The notes beneath the pieces are model-generated. The model worked only from the letters and a program-made list of their open reading frames with translations. It ran no database searches and was not told the DNA's origin. The position numbers were made by a program, and so were the translations under genes. Positions 36,572 through 46,136 of a stretch of 64,000 nt of DNA are shown one piece after another (position 1 is the first letter of the stretch; each line of letters begins with the position of its first letter). This DNA comes from Aureispira sp964404215 (lineage in GTDB: Bacteria; Bacteroidota; Bacteroidia; Chitinophagales; Saprospiraceae). Where the stretch lies: assembly GCA_964404215.1 (NCBI GenBank), contig CAYOJF010000004.1, positions 24,206-88,205 on the forward strand. The letters run 5' to 3'.

Positions 36572-37147
36572 ATGAAGGAATTATTATTTGAAATTAAGAA
36601 ATGTACTGTTTGTTTAGCGGAACTTGATAATGGTGTCAATCCTGTTGTAACCGCTCATAAAAATAGTAAAATTGCTATCATAGGTCAAGCACCAGGTAGT
36701 AGAGTGCACCAGACGGGTATTCCATGGGATGACCCTAGTGGAGTACGTTTACGGAAGTGGCTTAATGTAGATGAGACAATATTTTACGATGCAGAAAAGT
36801 TTGCCATTATACCGGTGGGATTTTGTTATCCAGGAAAGGGGAAAACAGGAGATTTGCCACCACGGAAAGAATGTGCCCCTTTGTGGCACCAACGCCTATT
36901 TGAGGAAATGCCGAATATAAAGTTGATATTGTTAATAGGGAGTTATGCTCAGCAATATTATTTACGAAAGCAGTCAGAACGAACGTTGACAGCTACAGTC
37001 CAAAATTTTGAAAATTATCTACCAACGTATTTTCCTTTGCCGCATCCTTCTCCTAGAAATAATATCTGGCTAAAGAGGAATGCGTGGTTTGAGGCTAATT
37101 TAGTACCAACTCTTCAAGAGTATATTCATCGAGTACTTAATTCTTAA
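36572..37147 (+). CDS. Uracil-DNA glycosylase superfamily protein
   Basis: 191 residues from the ATG at 36572 (the frame opens at TTG 36563). Motif A IIGQAPGSRVHQTGIPW, a central LLIGSYAQ strand and motif HPSPRNN match the family 4/5-like UDG superfamily (COG1573). No four-Cys Fe-S set is complete: KKCTVC is present near the start, later cysteines are few. Removes uracil or related bases, or a non-repair role; sits 14 bases after the MBL gene and 5 bases before a GNAT, likely one transcript. Confidence 0.88.
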   Translation: MKELLFEIKKCTVCLAELDNGVNPVVTAHKNSKIAIIGQAPGSRVHQTGIPWDDPSGVRLRKWLNVDETIFYDAEKFAIIPVGFCYPGKGKTGDLPPRKECAPLWHQRLFEEMPNIKLILLIGSYAQQYYLRKQSERTLTATVQNFENYLPTYFPLPHPSPRNNIWLKRNAWFEANLVPTLQEYIHRVLNS

Positions 37148-37152
37148 TAACA

Positions 37153-37686
37153 ATGATTTTTTTTGAAACCGAACGTCTAATTGTAAAAACAGTAGAAGGG
37201 AAAGATTACCATTATTTTGTGGAGTTGCTTTCGGATCCTAGAATAATTAAGCCTATACCACAGCCTATTTTTTCAGAAGAGATTATTTTAGAAAAATTTC
37301 GTAGCAGTATCGCTGCCAATGAATTTGTACGAGAGCCATTTGCTGCGGGAGTTTTTAGAAAAAAAGCTTTAGAGGAAATGATTGGATTAGGTTTGTTTTT
37401 AGTCAACCAATCAAATACTTTGGAATTAGGTTATCGTTTTAGAGTAGCCTACTGGAGGCAAGGATATGGCACTGAATTGACAAAGGGTATGTTGTCTTAT
37501 TATTTTGATACATTGAAAGAGAAAGAAGTAACGGCAGATGTAAATATAGCGAATAGAGGATCTGTCAGAATATTGCAAAAATTTATGGAGCCAGTGAAAG
37601 AATTTTTTAACCCACAGGATGATTGTGTTGACCGACAGTATCGGATTACTTCAGAAGCTTGGGTTTTAAATAACTTCAATAAATAG
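37153..37686 (+). CDS. GNAT N-acetyltransferase (RimJ/RimL-like)
   Basis: 177 residues. FFETERLIVKTVEGKDY opens as in RimJ/RimL-type acetyltransferases; acetyl-CoA-binding stretch YRFRVAYWRQGYGTELTKGML (R/Q-x-x-G-x-G pattern) near 95-110, then ANRGSVRILQKF. Acetylates an amine of a protein or small molecule; substrate unknown. Last gene of the MBL-UDG-GNAT run. Confidence 0.88.
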   Translation: MIFFETERLIVKTVEGKDYHYFVELLSDPRIIKPIPQPIFSEEIILEKFRSSIAANEFVREPFAAGVFRKKALEEMIGLGLFLVNQSNTLELGYRFRVAYWRQGYGTELTKGMLSYYFDTLKEKEVTADVNIANRGSVRILQKFMEPVKEFFNPQDDCVDRQYRITSEAWVLNNFNK

Positions 37687-37844
37687 CCTTCTTGAAACTA
37701 TCTATATAATAATTTGTTTAGGAATTTCTCATGTATGATTTTTTTGGTATTTTAGAAATAGACACAACCCCTCGTGTCTATAAATCTATTATTACATCTG
37801 TGCAAAGTAGGAACACAATGCTTGGTACAAAAAAAATTATGATT

Positions 37845-39179
37845 ATGAGAAAGAATACATCCTATGTAGTTTTTCTTGCGGCGATACTATTGTTATTCAA
37901 TAGTTGTCGGAAGGAAGAAGAAACGACTAAAGGTGCGGCAGATTACTCTTCTGAAGTAGTCTTGTCATGGATTGATTTGACCTTGAAAATGACTGAAGAA
38001 ACGCCAGGTTTCACTCCTCCTGTTGCTGCCCGAGTATATGGCTATTCAGGGCTGGCACTATACGAAAGTGTACGAAATGGAATGGATGGATATCAATCTA
38101 TGGAAGGTCAAGTAACTGCTCTTTCGGTAGGGTCTCTTCCTACAGTAGAGGACAGAGCTGAATACCATTGGGGAGCTGTTGCGAATGCAACTCTGGCTGC
38201 TTTTCTAAAAGACTGTTTTAAAACGACAGCTGCTGCTAATGTGACGGCAATGGCTGATTTAGAGCAACGTTATGTAGATGAGTTTAAAAAAGAGACATCA
38301 GAGGAAGTGATTGATCGCTCGGTTGCTTATGGCAGACTGATGGCAGATGCCATGCTAGTTTATGCTAATAGCGATGGTCAAGCTACTTGCTATAATAGTA
38401 ATTTCCCTTCTAGCTATACGGTCCCTGTTGGGGTAGGTTTATGGGAATCAACAGATGCTGCTTACCCAATTCCATTGCAACCCTACTGGGGGAGTGTACG
38501 CCCATTTATGGAAAAAAATGTAGGGGATTTATTGCCAGTAGCTCCGCCAGCATACTCTACGAATACGACTTCAGATTTCTACAAAGAAGCGATGGAGGTT
38601 TATAATGCAGTGAAAAATATTACGCCCGAGCAGAAAAAAATTGCTGAATTTTGGAGTGATGATCCAGGGCTAACTGCTACACCTCCAGGACATTCTTATT
38701 CGATTATGATGCAAGTTTTGACAGATGAAAATGCAGATTTAGCGAAAGCTACAGAAGTATATGCTAAGTTAGGTATGGGAATTCACGATGCTTTTGTTTC
38801 CTGTTGGAATGCAAAATACCACTATAACCTAGTTCGTCCAATTACTTATGTACATCAGTATATTGATAATACTTGGGCTATTCCATTGCCAACACCTCCT
38901 TTTCCAGAGTATACTTCTGGACATTCCGTACAGTCTGGAGCAACCGCTCAGATTTTGACAGATATTTTTGGTGAAAATTATGCTTTTACAGACAGAACGC
39001 ATGCTCATCGTACAGATATTGATGGAACACCAAGAGCATTTTCTTCGTTCAAGGCTTGTGCTGACGAAGCAGCGATTAGTCGTTTGTATGGTGGTATTCA
39101 TTACCGTGCTGCTATTGATATTGGTTTAGAGCAAGGTATTGATATTGGAAAGAATATTGCGACTTTGAATTTTAAATAA
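37845..39179 (+). CDS. Vanadium-dependent haloperoxidase/PAP2-type lipoprotein
   Basis: 444 residues from the ATG at 37845, which begins a lipoprotein signal ending LLLFNSC; the open frame upstream to 37731 has no signal character. The PAP2/haloperoxidase active-site triad is in order: AKYHYNLVRP (K...RP), YTSGHSVQSG (S-G-H) and SRLYGGIHYRAAID (SR-x5-H-x3-D). Enzymes of this family use vanadate to oxidise halides or act as acid phosphatases; which is not decidable. Envelope-located. Confidence 0.9.
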   Translation: MRKNTSYVVFLAAILLLFNSCRKEEETTKGAADYSSEVVLSWIDLTLKMTEETPGFTPPVAARVYGYSGLALYESVRNGMDGYQSMEGQVTALSVGSLPTVEDRAEYHWGAVANATLAAFLKDCFKTTAAANVTAMADLEQRYVDEFKKETSEEVIDRSVAYGRLMADAMLVYANSDGQATCYNSNFPSSYTVPVGVGLWESTDAAYPIPLQPYWGSVRPFMEKNVGDLLPVAPPAYSTNTTSDFYKEAMEVYNAVKNITPEQKKIAEFWSDDPGLTATPPGHSYSIMMQVLTDENADLAKATEVYAKLGMGIHDAFVSCWNAKYHYNLVRPITYVHQYIDNTWAIPLPTPPFPEYTSGHSVQSGATAQILTDIFGENYAFTDRTHAHRTDIDGTPRAFSSFKACADEAAISRLYGGIHYRAAIDIGLEQGIDIGKNIATLNFK

Positions 39180-39250
39180 TCAAAAAAATCATACGAACAT
39201 ATTGGGAGTATTATTAAACTAAATAACTCTTCTATTTTCGTAGTAAGAAA

Positions 39251-39282
39251 GATAGGCTATTGGATTTGTCCAGTAGCCTATC
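39251..39282 (+). terminator. Likely terminator after the haloperoxidase-like gene
   Basis: GATAGGCTA-TTGGA...TCCAG-TAGCCTATC, 9 outer and 4 inner pairs. Tail ATTATATT is poor in T, so moderate confidence. Confidence 0.55.
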
Positions 39283-39442
39283 ATTATATTAGAACTTGAT
39301 TGAGAAGTTGTTTAAAGCTTCTATTTACGCCTACAAAAAAGATGACTTTAATCTACTCTTCGGTATTTTTGTAGCTCAAAATTCTTACTTTTTTAGCTAC
39401 AAACAGAAACATTGAATAACTTCAGAGTAAAGGCGGTACTAT

Positions 39443-41722
39443 TTAAAATCCACCATACTTTTTTTTCTGGCTTTTAGTTGGTCTGTCATTGAGTCCTTCT
39501 TCTTCGTCCCAGCCTCTAAAACCTTCTCCTACTCTTTTGCCATCTACATATTTGATAACAAAAGCATATTCAAAAACAGTATTATTTAAGATGTAGCCTA
39601 AGACATTCAATGCTTTACCTTTTGATTTGAATCCATTTACTTCACTTTCACTATCTACAATCAAAACACGTTTCAGATCACTGGATATTCGCTCCATTTC
39701 TAATTGTCCTACTTCTTTGAGTGGTTCATATTTGCTGGCTCTAAATTTACGAACAGCAGAGACTTGAATTTTGTAAACAATATTGTCAGGAGCTATTTTT
39801 TGTTCATTATAGATGGCTTCATAGAGTGTAGGTTGCGGAGTAGAATTATCGTTATCTATGGTAGCAGCACTATTATTAGTTGGTTCTGTTGCCGCTAATA
39901 CTGGCTTTTGATAAGGCTGTGGATCTCCCCCTAAATCATAATAAAGCTTATGTTCATCGCCTAACATTGCGACCTCTTTGAGTTCTTTATAAATAGTTAA
40001 GCTGTTTCCTTCATAAGGGATTCCATCCTTATCTATGGGCTGCTTGGGTAGTTCGAAAGGATTATCATTGCTATTGTATTCAGGGGGCATTATACTATAC
40101 TTGATAGCATCCCAGTCAGGGGCAGCTTCTACTACTTTAGGAATTGGTTTTAAGTGAATATCTAGGTTGATTTGAGCGGATTTATTTCCTGTTTGGATCT
40201 TTTCATTGCTGATTTCAAAACCATCTTTTTCGCAAATAATCAAGTAGTTTTTTTGAGGGTCAAGTTCTAGTGCAAAAATTCCTTCTTCTAACAATTGTTC
40301 TGCGATTAGTTGCTCTTCTGCTTCTGCTATTTCAAATAGTTTTACGTTAACATTATGAGCTATAGAAGGCACTTCTGACGATGGTTTGGTCTGTATTTTT
40401 CCACTCAGTTCGATGACTATTTGCTCTTGAGCAAAATAAAAGATGTCATCGTCTGTCGTGGTACTTCTTTGAGGTTCAAAGGTTCGGTTAGAAACAATAT
40501 ATCCACCACCATGAGCAGGAGATACGGTATAGTATAGATCATCTGCCGATGAGTTGATCGGAAATCCCATATTTTGAGCTACTTCCCATTGTAGTTTTTC
40601 GCCTTTAGATTTGAATACATCTAACCCACCAGCACTGACACGCCCGTTAGAACTAAAATATAGTATTTGGTTATCGGAGTCATAAAAAGGACTAATGTCA
40701 TCTCCTTGGGTATTGATATTACGCCCTAGGTTTTTTGGTAAATTGAAATTGCCACCATTGAGCGAACGAGAAGTATACCAGATATCTAATCCTCCTCGAC
40801 CACCAGGGCGAGAAGACGAAAAATATAAAATTTCCTCTTTGTCAGTGGTTACTAAGTGAGGGTGTGTGGTGTTACTATTGTTGGCATTGACATAGTCGGG
40901 CAGCATTTTAGGTGTAGACCATTGTCCATTTTCTTCTGACATCACATAAATAGCACAGCTAGGCTGATCGGTTACTTCACATTGTGTGAAATAAAAACGT
41001 TTGCCATCAGCAGAGAAGGTCCCATTTCCAAAATGAGGTTTTTCCATGTTTCGCATAAAAATATGGGGTACCTGTGGAGTGCTCCAACCATTTGCTTCTT
41101 TTTGAGAACGATTGATTTTGGCTACGCCTTTACTAGTGGTCGAAAAATAGAGGATATTATCTCCAAAAGGAATCGGGGCAAATTCTGTTTTGTTGGTATT
41201 GATGGGGTGAGGTAGATGGGTAATGGTTACAGTAGGGTCGGTGTATAGTTTAGCTTTGAGGCTATAGTTACACCCTCTTATTTCATTGTCGACTAGCTTT
41301 TTGTAGAGAGCTTTGTCTTCTCCCTGGTAATCCACCAAAAAATTTTCAAAGGCGGCTTTAGAGAGCTGTGTTTGACCGATTTGCTTGAGTGCTAAAGCAT
41401 AATAATAGCCTGCTTTGTTGTAGATATTACTTTGCTGAGCGACGGGTTCAAGAGATTTAATGGCATTTTTGTAATCTCTAAAACTCAAATAAGCCAATCC
41501 TGCCTCGTAGGTATAGTTGAGTTTTTCGGGGTGTTGAGTATAGATACTTTTGTAATGGGTTGCTGCTTGTTTGAAATTTCCATTTGCTATGTATTCTGCT
41601 GCTAACTTTGCTCGTTTTCGCCAAGGTAGTTGTTTATTTTTTTGTGCATATCCTACATTGGGTAGACCCAAAATACCAAGAAAAGAAATACTAATAAGGA
41701 ATAAAATTTTTATCGATGTCAT
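39443..41722 (-). CDS. TPR + PD40 + SPOR-like envelope protein (paralogue A)
   Basis: 759 residues from ATG 41722 (MTSIKILFLIS), the start of a signal peptide; the frame runs 30 residues further upstream without signal features. Residues about 30-140 are TPR-like, 165-450 WD40-like PD40 blades (DDISPFYDSDNQILYFSSNGR, GGLDVFKSKGEKLQWE), then a carboxypeptidase-regulatory-like stretch, a low-complexity linker and a C-terminal SPOR-like unit (YKIQVSAVRKFRAS... NNTVFEYAFVIKY) ending in Gly-Phe. Layout resembles PorE of T9SS but without OmpA. Paralogue lies just upstream. Confidence 0.8.
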   Translation of the reverse strand: MTSIKILFLISISFLGILGLPNVGYAQKNKQLPWRKRAKLAAEYIANGNFKQAATHYKSIYTQHPEKLNYTYEAGLAYLSFRDYKNAIKSLEPVAQQSNIYNKAGYYYALALKQIGQTQLSKAAFENFLVDYQGEDKALYKKLVDNEIRGCNYSLKAKLYTDPTVTITHLPHPINTNKTEFAPIPFGDNILYFSTTSKGVAKINRSQKEANGWSTPQVPHIFMRNMEKPHFGNGTFSADGKRFYFTQCEVTDQPSCAIYVMSEENGQWSTPKMLPDYVNANNSNTTHPHLVTTDKEEILYFSSSRPGGRGGLDIWYTSRSLNGGNFNLPKNLGRNINTQGDDISPFYDSDNQILYFSSNGRVSAGGLDVFKSKGEKLQWEVAQNMGFPINSSADDLYYTVSPAHGGGYIVSNRTFEPQRSTTTDDDIFYFAQEQIVIELSGKIQTKPSSEVPSIAHNVNVKLFEIAEAEEQLIAEQLLEEGIFALELDPQKNYLIICEKDGFEISNEKIQTGNKSAQINLDIHLKPIPKVVEAAPDWDAIKYSIMPPEYNSNDNPFELPKQPIDKDGIPYEGNSLTIYKELKEVAMLGDEHKLYYDLGGDPQPYQKPVLAATEPTNNSAATIDNDNSTPQPTLYEAIYNEQKIAPDNIVYKIQVSAVRKFRASKYEPLKEVGQLEMERISSDLKRVLIVDSESEVNGFKSKGKALNVLGYILNNTVFEYAFVIKYVDGKRVGEGFRGWDEEEGLNDRPTKSQKKKYGGF

Positions 41723-41826
41723 GGTAGTGGCAAAATTGTAGTAGCGAAAAATGAAAAAAAAACCTGCTGCCTGATAGAGGCAAGCAGGTTGTAGTACGTT
41801 TTTTATTTGCATAGCCCATTAGGATA

Positions 41827-44097
41827 CTAGAATCCTTCGTAATCTTCCTTCAGTGAAGAACCATCATTGTTGTCTAGTCCTTCGTCTTCATCTAGTCCTC
41901 TAAAACCTTCTCCTACACGTTCACCATCTTCATATTTGATGACAAATGCTCTTTCAAATCGAGTATTATTCAGAATATAAGCTAATTTGCTAAGGGCATC
42001 ACCTTTTGATTTGTATCCTTCGATTTCGCCCTCTGCTACTTCTTCAGGTACTACCATGATGCGTTTGATCCCACCATCAATATTTTCGTGCAGTTCTTCT
42101 CCTACATCACTTAGTTTTTCATATTTATAAGCTTTGTAGCGTCTGACAGCAGCTACTTGTATACGGTATACCGTTCCTTTAGGAGCTTCTTCAGTTGTGT
42201 ATATATCACCAACTGGTTTTACTTCTGTAGGATCTTCTTTCTCTTCAGTAGGCGTTTCTATTGCCACATCTTCGTCAAAGTAAGGTAATAGATCTCCCCC
42301 CTCTCCATCATAGTAGACCATTCCCTGAGGGGATAGATTGGCTACATTAGCCATGATATCGTTATATAGTTCTAGTGCTTCCCCTGTGTATTCTTCTCCC
42401 GTTTCTGGATTGATGCCAGATTCAGGCATGATATAAGGGTTATCTTCAGAATTATATTCAGCAGGTACGATGAGGTACTTTAGTTCTGTAGTATTAGATT
42501 CAGTGGGAGTTGTTTCAACAATATCTTCTTCTTCTGTTTGCAATTCAACATCCTTGATTACATCTTCATCAAAGTCAAAATCTTTGGTATTGATATCAAA
42601 ACTAGCCACTAGATATCCTTCTTTCGAAAATTCTAGGGTGTACTGTTTTTTTGGTTTTAAGGTAAATTTATATTGCCCATCTGCTAACATTCTTTCTTGA
42701 ATGAGCTCGTCCTCTAAGAATAGTTTGACATTGACATCTTCTAGTGCTCCAGCATCAGGGGCGTTGGCATCTGTTATTTCACCACCAATAGTAACACGGA
42801 TTTTTTGTTCTCCAAAGTAGAAAACATCATCATCTGTAGTAGCTACTTTTTGTGGAGCCAAAACTCGATTGGATACAAAGTAGCCTCCACCATGAGAAGC
42901 ACTAACCGTATAATACAAGTCATCTGCAGAAGAGTTGACTGGGAATCCCATGTTTTGAGCAACTTCCCACTGTAGTTTTTCACCTTTAGATTTGAACACA
43001 TCCAGTCCTCCAGCATTAACACGTCCATTAGAACTAAAGTATAAAACACCTTCTGCTTTATCATAAAATGGAGTAATATCATCACCAGGGGTATTAATAT
43101 TTCTACCTAAATTTTTAGGAAGGGTATAATTGTTAGAACTAGCGTCTGCATTTTTGGTACAAAACCATAAATCTAATCCACCTCTACCACCTTCTCTATC
43201 AGAAGCAAAGTAAAGTATTTCTTTACCATCAATAGTAGCTACATAGGGATGAGTGGTATTGTATCCAGCTGCATTGATATAATCAGGTAGAGCAACAGGT
43301 TCTGACCATCCGTCAGCTCCTTCTTGCATCATATAAATGGCACAATTTGCTTTTCCGTCTTCTAAGTCACACTGTGTGAAATAGAAGCGTTTGCCACTAT
43401 TTGTAAAGGTTCCATTACCAAAGTGTGGGCGTTCCATCTTACCTACAAAAATACTAGGAGTCTGTGGGCGGCTCCAGTTATCGCCATTTTTTTGAGAACG
43501 GTAAATTTTAGCTACACCACTGATAGTCGAACTAAAATATAACACATCGTCATTGAATGGAATTGGGGCGAATTCTGTTTTATTAGTATTGATTTTAGCA
43601 TCTAAATGAGAAATGCTTACTTCTTCATTGGTGAATTCTTTAGCATTCATGGCAAAATCACATCCCTGTATTTCGATTTCGACAGCCTCTTTGATGGCTT
43701 GTTTGTCAGCACCAATATAACTAGATAAAAAAGCGTTGAAAGCTTTTTTTGCTTCAGTATATTTTCCTGTTTGTTTCAGAGCAAGAGCATATTTATACCC
43801 TGGTTTTTCGTAGGTCGCATTTTTATCTTTTACTTTTTCCAGCGATTTTACAGCATTGGCATAGTCTCTCAATAGATAATAACAGTTACCCGCTTCGTAG
43901 GTATATATTTCTTTGTCGGGCTTTTCGTTATAAACGCCTTCATAGTAAACAGCGGCTTGATAGAAATCGCCATTTTTTTTAAAATTTTCTGCCATTTTTA
44001 TACGTTTCTTCCAAGGAAGTGTTTTTTGGGCATAAGTCTGAACTGTACAGCATAGGACAAAACTAAATAGAAGTATGGAAAATAAATTATATCTCAT
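41827..44097 (-). CDS. TPR + PD40 + SPOR-like envelope protein (paralogue B)
   Basis: 756 residues from ATG 44097 (MRYNLFSILLFSF), with an alternative four residues earlier. Same architecture as the downstream gene: signal peptide, TPR-like 30-140, PD40 blades with nearly identical FFSSNGR/GGLDVFKSKGEKLQWEVAQNMGFP, regulatory-like domain, acidic linker, C-terminal VYRIQVAAVRRYKAY SPOR-like unit and Gly-Phe end. Tandem duplication, 104 bases apart. SPOR units bind denuded peptidoglycan in other proteins, so a cell-wall or T9SS-gliding scaffold role is inferred. Confidence 0.8.
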   Translation of the reverse strand: MRYNLFSILLFSFVLCCTVQTYAQKTLPWKKRIKMAENFKKNGDFYQAAVYYEGVYNEKPDKEIYTYEAGNCYYLLRDYANAVKSLEKVKDKNATYEKPGYKYALALKQTGKYTEAKKAFNAFLSSYIGADKQAIKEAVEIEIQGCDFAMNAKEFTNEEVSISHLDAKINTNKTEFAPIPFNDDVLYFSSTISGVAKIYRSQKNGDNWSRPQTPSIFVGKMERPHFGNGTFTNSGKRFYFTQCDLEDGKANCAIYMMQEGADGWSEPVALPDYINAAGYNTTHPYVATIDGKEILYFASDREGGRGGLDLWFCTKNADASSNNYTLPKNLGRNINTPGDDITPFYDKAEGVLYFSSNGRVNAGGLDVFKSKGEKLQWEVAQNMGFPVNSSADDLYYTVSASHGGGYFVSNRVLAPQKVATTDDDVFYFGEQKIRVTIGGEITDANAPDAGALEDVNVKLFLEDELIQERMLADGQYKFTLKPKKQYTLEFSKEGYLVASFDINTKDFDFDEDVIKDVELQTEEEDIVETTPTESNTTELKYLIVPAEYNSEDNPYIMPESGINPETGEEYTGEALELYNDIMANVANLSPQGMVYYDGEGGDLLPYFDEDVAIETPTEEKEDPTEVKPVGDIYTTEEAPKGTVYRIQVAAVRRYKAYKYEKLSDVGEELHENIDGGIKRIMVVPEEVAEGEIEGYKSKGDALSKLAYILNNTRFERAFVIKYEDGERVGEGFRGLDEDEGLDNNDGSSLKEDYEGF

Positions 44098-44492
44098 AGA
44101 TAGGATCATTTTAATTAGATAGGTATGTAGTAAAGAAAAGATTTTACAAAAATAAGGTTATTTTATTAGATAAGTCTTTGGTTTACTGTAATTTTTATTT
44201 TTAGAAAGCAGAACAACACTTCACAAATTATTTTGGTCGTTTTCGTATTCTTTTTTAGAGGTATCTCTAAAAAAGAAAGTTTTTTAATAAATTTTATTGT
44301 GTTTGAATGCCTAGTTTTATTTTTTTAAATTTGTTTGTAAGTACTGTTATTATAACCATTTAGACTACCAATAAGTATTTAAGTCACAAAAGTAAGCAGG
44401 CTTAAATTGAAGGATTTTTAGTGTAGTCATTTACTTCTTTACATATCTTATACCATTAAGGACTAGTTTTCACTTTTAAGAAAAAAATAATA
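44098..44492. other. Divergent intergenic region with 13-bp hairpin
   Basis: Between two outward-reading genes. Contains a perfect hairpin TTCTTTTTTAGAG-GTAT-CTCTAAAAAAGAA at 44248-44277, followed on the + strand by GTTTTTT. An intrinsic terminator is unexpected in a divergent region, so this may be a small transcript end or a regulatory hairpin. No convincing TAnnTTTG seen for rfbA. Confidence 0.5.
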
Positions 44493-45353
44493 ATGAAAGG
44501 AATAATTTTGGCAGGCGGTCTTGGGACACGTCTATATCCATTGACATTGGCAGTGAGTAAACAATTGATGCCTGTTTATGATAAGCCTATGATATACTAT
44601 CCATTAGCTACGCTTATGGCAGCAGGAATTAAAGACATTTTGATTATATCGACTCCCTATGATTTGCCAAATTTTCAGAAACTCTTAAAAGATGGGTCGC
44701 AAATAGGATGTAATATTCAGTACAAAGAACAAAAAGAACCCAATGGTCTAGCACAGGCATTTGTACTAGGAGAAGAGTTTATTGGTAATGACAGTGTATC
44801 CCTTATCTTAGGGGACAATATTTTTTATGGTTCGAATCTAGAGCGGTTGCTAAAAGAAAGTAATGCCCCAGATGGAGGGATTGTTTTTGCCTATCAGGTA
44901 GCAGATCCAGAACGATATGGGGTGGTCGCTTTTGATGATAATAATATGGCCTATTCAATAGAAGAAAAGCCAGCGAATCCCAAGTCAAATTATGCTATAC
45001 CAGGACTATACTTTTATGACAACTCTGTCATAGAAATTGCTAAAGGTCTGGAACCAAGTGCAAGAGGTGAGTATGAAATAACGGATGTCAATAAATATTA
45101 TCTAAATCAAAAGAGCCTTAAAGTAATGCCTTTAGGTAGAGGTGTGGCATGGTTGGATACAGGAACACATACTTCACTTATGCAAGCTGGACAATTTATA
45201 CAGGTGATAGAGGAACGTCAGGGGTTGAAGATAGGATGTATAGAGGAAGTTGCTTATCGTCAAGGTTTCATTACAGCAGATGAATTGGCGGTACAAGCCA
45301 ATCGATTCAAGAAAAGTGGGTATGGTCAATATTTATTTAAATTATTGAAATAA
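44493..45353 (+). CDS. rfbA: Glucose-1-phosphate thymidylyltransferase
   Basis: 286 residues, full length. Nucleotidyltransferase signature MKGIILAGGLGTRLYPLT, then VSKQLMPVYDKPMIYYPL, LGDNIFYG metal site, EEKPANPKSNYA and WLDTGTHTSL. Makes dTDP-glucose from dTTP and glucose 1-phosphate, first step to dTDP-rhamnose for surface polysaccharides. rfbB, C and D are not adjacent in this window. Ends in a 30-pair bidirectional terminator. Confidence 0.96.
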   Translation: MKGIILAGGLGTRLYPLTLAVSKQLMPVYDKPMIYYPLATLMAAGIKDILIISTPYDLPNFQKLLKDGSQIGCNIQYKEQKEPNGLAQAFVLGEEFIGNDSVSLILGDNIFYGSNLERLLKESNAPDGGIVFAYQVADPERYGVVAFDDNNMAYSIEEKPANPKSNYAIPGLYFYDNSVIEIAKGLEPSARGEYEITDVNKYYLNQKSLKVMPLGRGVAWLDTGTHTSLMQAGQFIQVIEERQGLKIGCIEEVAYRQGFITADELAVQANRFKKSGYGQYLFKLLK

Positions 45354-45362
45354 TCTTCAGAA

Positions 45363-45426
45363 ATAACCCCTTATACATAAAAAACCTACTTCATTTGAAG
45401 TAGGTTTTTTATGTATAAGGGGTTAT
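45363..45426. terminator. Very long bidirectional terminator (30-bp stem)
   Basis: Left arm 45363-45392, loop ATTT, right arm 45397-45426, with no mismatch over 30 pairs and an inner A6/T6 tract that supplies the T run on either strand. Lies between convergent rfbA (ends 45353) and the minus-strand gene ending at 45435. Confidence 0.9.
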
Positions 45427-45434
45427 AAATTATT

Positions 45435-46136
45435 TTATGGATTATGCTTGCTAATACGTTGAGTTCTTACAATCGTACCCTTAGCATCTAGCATACGTAC
45501 CATGTACATTCCTCTCGGAAGACGGCTGATATCGTATTTTTCACCAGAGTGATTCACCTTAATGAGCTTTAACATTCTACCCACTACATTATAAATTTCA
45601 ATTGTTCTAACTTGCTCTTGTTCATCTTTAATACTAATGTACTCAATAGCAGGATTAGGGAATACTTTTGGAGCTGAAGTCATCTTGTTAGAAAATTTGT
45701 TAGGCGAAGAGATAACTCCGTGAGCAGCACCACTAAATGTAATGGTCTCTTTAGAGCTTTTTTCATTACTAGGTTCGTACAGGTTGATTTCTAAAGTACC
45801 AATTCCTTCTTTACCATTAGGACGAAAGGATACTTTGAAGTCATGTAAAATTTGATTGGGAGCTAAAGAAAAGGTATGTTCTTTAGTGATAGAAGTATAG
45901 CATTGATGGTCACAAACAACTGCTTGCCATCCTTCCGATAGGTTTGTTTTGGATACTTCCCATTTTAGCTGGATGGTCTTATTTGTTAAGTTACGAATAG
46001 TAACGGTAGCGGCTACTTCTTTACTGATACTACCTTGCTGTGTAGCAAAACTACTAGAGACGTGGAAATTTCCACGAGCATTAGCCATCAGTATGAAATG
46101 AAAAAATAGGAAAAAAGTAAGTATAGTTTTTAGCAT
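45435..46136 (-). CDS. T9SS cargo protein, unknown
   Basis: 233 residues. Signal peptide (1-20, ending NARG), a single beta-rich domain (about 25-135, with ATVTIRNLTNKTIQLKWEV, two Cys near CDHQC) of immunoglobulin-like character, and a type A T9SS sorting domain starting KVFPNPAIEYISI and ending RTQRISK. Small secreted or surface-attached protein. No enzymatic motif. Confidence 0.82.
   Translation of the reverse strand: MLKTILTFFLFFHFILMANARGNFHVSSSFATQQGSISKEVAATVTIRNLTNKTIQLKWEVSKTNLSEGWQAVVCDHQCYTSITKEHTFSLAPNQILHDFKVSFRPNGKEGIGTLEINLYEPSNEKSSKETITFSGAAHGVISSPNKFSNKMTSAPKVFPNPAIEYISIKDEQEQVRTIEIYNVVGRMLKLIKVNHSGEKYDISRLPRGMYMVRMLDAKGTIVRTQRISKHNP

Noticed and set aside
37731..37844. Upstream extension of the haloperoxidase-like lipoprotein
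   Set aside because: Would place 38 residues ahead of a clear lipoprotein signal peptide.
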